This document shows positions 6,690 through 9,687 of a stretch of DNA of 9,687 nucleotides, in pieces (the first letter of the stretch is position 1; every line of letters starts with the position of its first letter). Origin of the DNA: an uncultured Eubacteriales bacterium (GTDB lineage: Bacteria > Bacillota_A > Clostridia > Christensenellales > Aristaeellaceae); the NCBI GenBank assembly GCA_902803675.1, contig CADCQZ010000169.1, positions 1-9,687 on the forward strand, written 5' to 3'. The translations under genes and the position numbers were made by a program. Below the pieces are notes generated by a model, which was given only the letters and a program-made list of their open reading frames with translations, did no database searches and was not told the origin of the DNA.

Positions 6690-7595
6690 TTATTCCTTGA
6701 CGCCGCCGGCCAGCACCCCGCTGGTGAAGTACTTGAGGATGGTGGGGTACAGGCACAACAGCGGGATGATGCTGATCACGATGGTGGCGTTCTGCAGCGC
6801 CGACAGGTTGAGGTCGCGGAACAGGGCGTAGATGTCCTTGCTCAGGGCCTCGGAATTGTTGTTGACGACGAACTCCCTGAGGTAGCACTGCAGCACCTGC
6901 ACGTCCGGCGCGGGCAGGAACACGCCGCTGGCGAAATACTCGTTCCATTTGGGTACGATGTAGAACAGCATGATCGTGATGATGGGCACCTTGTTGAGGG
7001 GGATGAAGATCCTGAACAGCAGCGTCCAGTCACCGGCCCCGTCCACCCTGGCCGCTTCCAGGATCGCCTGGGGCGTCTCCTCGAAGAAGCGCATCAGCAG
7101 GATCATGTTGTACACGTCCACGCAGCCGTAGAGGATCATGGAGAGGCGGTTGTTGATCAGCTTGTACCCGCGCATCACCAGGTACCACTGCAGGATGGGG
7201 GCGGACAGCACCATCATGGCCAGGAAAAAGCCCATCAGCAGCTTTTTCCCCGGCAGCCCGGGACGGGTGAGAGCGTAGGCGCTCGAGCAGGTCAGCACCA
7301 CGCTCAGGGCCGTGCCGCACAGGGTGATGATCAGGCTGTTCAAAACCGCGCGCCAGATGGTGTTCGTGCTCATGATGACCTGGTAGTGCACCAGGGAGAA
7401 CTTCTCTGGCCAGATCTGATAGCCGTTCATATGGCTCACCAGCAGGGGGTCGCAGAAGGATTTGGCCACCAGGTTGAGGAGGGGCACCAGGATCACCAGG
7501 CACAGGAACACCATGATGATGTAGATGAGGATCAGGCCCGGGGTGATGTTGCGGATGCGGTTGCCGCGCTTTGTTTTGACGGATACGGCGCTCAT
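6690..7595 (-). CDS. ABC sugar-importer permease, YtcP/LplC-like (MalG-type)
   Basis: A 301-residue inner-membrane permease. Numbered from the GTG at 7604, residues about 22-46 form the first membrane helix (TPGLILIYIIMVFLCLVILV), with further hydrophobic segments near 88-110, 122-145, 157-172, 207-220 and 273-290. The cytoplasmic EAA loop reads EAARVDGAGDW followed by IPL, at about 183-202. This is the site that docks the ATPase. The C-terminus YFTSGVLAGGVKE is the usual YtcP/LplC ending. The open frame begins with a GTG at 7604, but AAGGAGG occupies 7604-7610, so the ATG at 7595 (8-nt spacing) is chosen. The gene lies 13 bp downstream of the first permease, whose TAA stop is embedded in this ribosome site. 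It pairs with that permease to form the channel for the solute-binding protein's ligand. No ATPase gene is present, so a shared MsmX-type ATPase elsewhere is expected. Confidence 0.92.
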   Translation of the reverse strand: MSAVSVKTKRGNRIRNITPGLILIYIIMVFLCLVILVPLLNLVAKSFCDPLLVSHMNGYQIWPEKFSLVHYQVIMSTNTIWRAVLNSLIITLCGTALSVVLTCSSAYALTRPGLPGKKLLMGFFLAMMVLSAPILQWYLVMRGYKLINNRLSMILYGCVDVYNMILLMRFFEETPQAILEAARVDGAGDWTLLFRIFIPLNKVPIITIMLFYIVPKWNEYFASGVFLPAPDVQVLQCYLREFVVNNNSEALSKDIYALFRDLNLSALQNATIVISIIPLLCLYPTILKYFTSGVLAGGVKE

Positions 7596-7603
7596 GTCTG
7601 CCA

Positions 7604-7610
7604 CCTCCTT
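7604..7610 (-). promoter_or_regulatory. Strong ribosome binding site overlapping the upstream stop codon
   Basis: The minus strand reads TAAGGAGG: two bases of the TAA stop of the first permease form part of the AAGGAGG for the second. Spacing to the ATG at 7595 is 8 nt. The arrangement allows terminating ribosomes to reinitiate, which would keep the two permease subunits near 1:1. It also rules out the in-frame GTG at 7602-7604 as the start. Confidence 0.75.
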
Positions 7611-8535
7611 ATCGGGAAGCGTCCGCGCGGGTCAGCCTGCCGGAAGCGGTGCGGGCCGCGATGACGAACACGAGCCCCACCGCGCTCTTGAACAGGCCGG
7701 CCGCGGACGAGAAGGAATAGCTGCCCTGGAGAAGACCGACCCGGTACACGTAGGTGTCCAGCACCTCGATCCTGTTCTGCACCGCGGTGTTCTGGAACAC
7801 CAGGATCTGGTCCACGCCCGCGTCCATGATGTATCCGCAGTTAAGGATCAGGATGGTCGCCATGGTGGGCACCAGGGCCGGCAGGATCACGTGGCGGATG
7901 GTCTGCCAGCGGTTGGCGCCGTCCACGGTGGCCGCGTCGTACAGCGTGGTGTCGATCGCCAGGATGGCGGCCAGGTAGATGATGGAGTCCCACCCGATAT
8001 TGCGCCACAGGGAGGAGGCGCCGATCACGCCCACGATGGTGTCGCTGCGCAGCAGCAGGTTCTTGTATTCCCGGCCGAACAGGTCGTAGATGTTGTTCAT
8101 CAGGCCGCCGTACTGCATGGCGCTGGCCCAGATGCCGTAGATCACCACCCAGCTGAGGAAGTGGGGAAGGTAGGATACCACCTGCACGGACTTGCGGAAA
8201 AACCTGTGCTGCACCTCATGCTGCATGATGGCGAACACCACCGGGAAAAACCAGTTCAGCAGCGTCCGCATCAGGTTGATCTTGACCGTGTTCCAGATGA
8301 TCGTGCCGAAGGTGGGGGAGGAGAACACCTGGGTAAAGTATTTCCAGCCCACGAACACGTCATCCCCCCGGGGGCGGTAGTCGTAGAACGCCAGCTTCAT
8401 GCCCCATACGGCCCTGAATTTGAACAGGATGAAGTACAGGACTGTGGGCAGGAGCATCAGGTAGATGACGCGGTATTCCCAGATCCTCCGGGGGAGGGAT
8501 CTGCCGCGGTCGGGACGGATGATAGCGGTGCTCAT
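7609..8535 (-). CDS. ABC sugar-importer permease, LplB-like (MalF-type)
   Basis: A 308-residue inner-membrane permease of the LplB type. After a basic cytoplasmic N-terminus, the first helix is at about 23-40 (VIYLMLLPTVLYFILFKF), with the family-typical PTVLYFILFKF...WGMKLAFYDY pattern. Other helices lie near 83-105, 121-140, 166-190, 222-240 and 280-296. The SYLPHFLSWVVIYG segment (121-134) is strongly characteristic of LplB proteins. The EAA loop at 200-220 reads DAATVDGANRW then ILPAL, with Asp in place of the usual Glu at the first position. It forms a heterodimer with the following permease. Its ATG overlaps the regulator's TGA as ATGA (8532-8535), with AAGGAG at 8546-8551 ten nt upstream, so translation is probably coupled to the regulator. 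The substrate is unknown; the family mostly imports oligosaccharides or modified sugars. Confidence 0.93.
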   Translation of the reverse strand: MSTAIIRPDRGRSLPRRIWEYRVIYLMLLPTVLYFILFKFRAVWGMKLAFYDYRPRGDDVFVGWKYFTQVFSSPTFGTIIWNTVKINLMRTLLNWFFPVVFAIMQHEVQHRFFRKSVQVVSYLPHFLSWVVIYGIWASAMQYGGLMNNIYDLFGREYKNLLLRSDTIVGVIGASSLWRNIGWDSIIYLAAILAIDTTLYDAATVDGANRWQTIRHVILPALVPTMATILILNCGYIMDAGVDQILVFQNTAVQNRIEVLDTYVYRVGLLQGSYSFSSAAGLFKSAVGLVFVIAARTASGRLTRADASR

Positions 8536-9557
8536 GTCATCTCATCTCCTTCATGGGTGCGTGTGGTGTCCCTCAGGACCAGCTCGGCCTCCGCGGTGAC
8601 CCGGGTGTTCGCGGGGGGCTTTCCCTCGATGATGTCCAGCAGCATTTGGGCGGCGGTCTGAGCCATCCGCGCGTGGGGCTTGGACACGGTGGATATATTG
8701 GGCTCATAGATGCGGCTCAGGTCGATATCGTCAAAGCCCGTCACCTCGACATCGCGGGGGATGAGCCTGCCCTTAAGCTTCAGGGCCTTGACCGCGCCGA
8801 TGGCGATCAGGTCGCTGCCGGCCGCCACGGCGGTGAAGGTCACCTGCTCCTCCATCAGCCTTTTGACGGTGTCGAAGCCGTATGCGATGGAGAACTCTCC
8901 CTGGCGGATGAGCTCCGGCCGGGGCGGGATGCCGTGCTCCTCCAGCGCTCTTGAATAACCCTTGAGCCGCTGCATGGGACCGGCCACCGATGATGATCCG
9001 TCCAGGTAGAGGATGTCCCGGTGCCCGTGGCCGATCAGGTAGGAGACCGAACGCGTCATGCCGCCCTCGTTGTCGCCGGACACGCATCCGTCCGCGTATT
9101 TCATGTCGAAGCTGCGGCCGATCATCACCAGCGGCATCCTGTAGGCCCGGTATTCCTTCAGGAAGGCCTCGTTGCTCACGCCGCTGCAGAGGATGACCCC
9201 CTCCACGCGGTTGTCCACCATGGCCATCAGCTGCTGTTTTTCCCGTTCGGGATCCGCCCCCGAGCCGCACAGCATCATGCTGTAGCCCCGGGAGGCGATG
9301 GTATCGTCGATGCTGCGGAGCACCTGGGGGTAGAACAGATTGGCGATGTCCGGGATGATCACGCCGATGATCCCGCTGCGTGACCGGGCGATGCCCCTGG
9401 CGGCCAGGTTGGGGCGGTAGTTCATCTCATAGATGACGTGGAGCACCCTCTCCCGGGTCCCGGGGCTGACGCCGCGGGTGATCCCGTTGATCACCCGGGA
9501 AACGGTGGTGGTGGACACTCCGGCTTTTTTCGCGATGTCGGCGATGCTGCAGGACAT
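8532..9557 (-). CDS. LacI/GalR-family transcriptional regulator, probable repressor of this operon
   Basis: A 341-residue regulator of standard length. The N-terminal helix-turn-helix is at about 4-24 (SIADIAKKAGVSTTTVSRVI), followed by NGITRGVSPGTRERV and the hinge helix YRPNLAARGIA (47-57), which inserts into the operator minor groove. From about 62 onward is the periplasmic-binding-protein-like effector domain (SGIIGVIIPDIANLFYP; later VTGFDDIDLSRIYEPNISTV), ending in a TRVTAEAELVLRDTT tail. The effector is likely the imported solute or a breakdown product (inference). The start ATG has AAAGGA at 9565-9570, 7 nt upstream, and lies about 45 nt downstream of the probable transcription start. 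It is the first gene of the operon, overlaps the first permease by 4 bp, and the operator candidate sits just after its own promoter, so negative autoregulation is likely. Whether CcpA-type carbon control also acts is not visible. Confidence 0.93.
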   Translation of the reverse strand: MSCSIADIAKKAGVSTTTVSRVINGITRGVSPGTRERVLHVIYEMNYRPNLAARGIARSRSGIIGVIIPDIANLFYPQVLRSIDDTIASRGYSMMLCGSGADPEREKQQLMAMVDNRVEGVILCSGVSNEAFLKEYRAYRMPLVMIGRSFDMKYADGCVSGDNEGGMTRSVSYLIGHGHRDILYLDGSSSVAGPMQRLKGYSRALEEHGIPPRPELIRQGEFSIAYGFDTVKRLMEEQVTFTAVAAGSDLIAIGAVKALKLKGRLIPRDVEVTGFDDIDLSRIYEPNISTVSKPHARMAQTAAQMLLDIIEGKPPANTRVTAEAELVLRDTTRTHEGDEMT

Positions 9558-9587
9558 GGAACAGTCCTTTCATGTCAAATATGGTAA

Positions 9588-9599
9588 GGTTAACCGGTT
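9588..9599 (-). promoter_or_regulatory. Candidate LacI-family operator, two overlapping palindromes
   Basis: The plus strand reads GGTTAACCGGTT. It contains two overlapping perfect 8-bp palindromes: GGTTAACC (9588-9595) and AACCGGTT (9592-9599). The second has the central CG common in LacI-family operators. It lies roughly 11 bp downstream of the -10 box, where a bound repressor would block initiation or escape. The palindromes are seen; the binding assignment is inferred from the adjacent regulator gene. Confidence 0.65.
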
Positions 9600-9610
9600 T
9601 CTTTTTACAG

Positions 9611-9639
9611 ATTATAGCAAGCCGGTGTTCGCGTGTCAA
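9611..9639 (-). promoter_or_regulatory. Sigma-A-type promoter of the operon with consensus -35 and extended -10
   Basis: On the minus strand TTGACA (9634-9639) and TATAAT (9611-9616) are both exact consensus, with a 17-bp spacer. The spacer ends in TGC, giving a TGn extended -10. Transcription should begin near 9603-9605, leaving a leader of about 45 nt before the regulator ATG, too short for a riboswitch. Such a strong promoter suits tight repression by the adjacent operator. No other convincing promoter was found in the window. Confidence 0.88.
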
Positions 9640-9687
9640 TACGCTGCCGGAGAAATACAATTTAGATACGGCGGTTTGTACGGAAAA

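Noticed and set aside
7596..7604. GTG start at 7604 for the second permease.
   Set aside because: The GTG overlaps the AAGGAGG ribosome site itself; the ATG at 7595 has correct 8-nt spacing.
6615..8661. Two long overlapping plus-strand open frames (6615-7664 and 7525-8661) opposite the permease genes.
   Set aside because: Both are His/Gln/Asp/Val-rich low-complexity translations antisense to clear membrane proteins, with no motifs; their apparent length comes from GC-rich codon bias.
9573..9578. A second TTGACA on the minus strand between the promoter and the regulator start.
   Set aside because: No -10-like hexamer lies at proper spacing downstream; it falls in the leader and adjoins the regulator's ribosome site.
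9619..9630. A possible second operator in the promoter spacer (AACACCGGCTT on the minus strand).
   Set aside because: Only the central CCGG is palindromic; it resembles the main candidate too weakly to call.
1..9687. Search by eye for tRNA or rRNA genes, CRISPR arrays, insertion-sequence ends and phage or defence genes, considering that ADP-ribosylglycohydrolases can act as antitoxins (DarG-like or DraG partners).
   Set aside because: None of these was recognised. No ADP-ribosyltransferase toxin or DraT-like gene lies nearby, so a toxin-antitoxin or nitrogenase-regulation role is not supported here.

Overview
This window reads as one long minus-strand operon from a GC-rich bacterium, most likely a Bacillota (Clostridia-type, possibly gut-associated) organism. 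The clues are strong AGGAGG-type ribosome binding sites before nearly every gene, an LplB/YtcP-type ABC sugar importer with no ATPase of its own, a LacI-family regulator, and an AT-rich consensus promoter in otherwise GC-rich DNA. The taxonomic assignment is inference; no rRNA or marker gene is present.

Layout in transcription order, from the right edge to the left. A near-perfect promoter (TTGACA, 17 bp, TATAAT with a TGn extension) and two overlapping 8-bp palindromes lie at about 9588-9639. They precede a LacI-family regulator (8532-9557). Its stop codon overlaps the start of an LplB-type permease (7609-8535), which is followed 13 bp later by a second permease (6690-7595). After a 106-bp gap holding a compound hairpin comes a secreted solute-binding protein (5132-6583). 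A strong GC hairpin (5092-5116) then separates the importer from the enzyme genes: a Cof-type HAD phosphatase (4320-5075), a compact ADP-ribosylglycohydrolase-family protein (3317-4306), a much larger relative with two C-terminal beta-sandwich-like regions (1147-3300), an alpha/beta-hydrolase esterase (231-1154), and the first 72 codons of an AtuA/DUF1446-like gene running off the left edge (1-216).

How the genes may work together (inference): a small glycosylated or glycoside-like solute is captured outside the cell, imported through the two permeases with a housekeeping ATPase encoded elsewhere, and broken down in the cytoplasm. None of the enzymes has a visible signal peptide. The esterase could remove acyl groups, the two ADP-ribosylglycohydrolase-family proteins could cleave a glycosidic or N-glycosidic bond, and the HAD enzyme could dephosphorylate a product. 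The regulator probably represses the whole operon, itself included, until the solute or a derivative binds it. No classical glycoside hydrolase, sugar kinase or isomerase is visible, so the substrate cannot be named. The tandem pair of divergent ADP-ribosylglycohydrolase homologues in a catabolic operon is the most interesting feature. No RNA genes, CRISPR arrays, insertion sequences or phage genes were seen.
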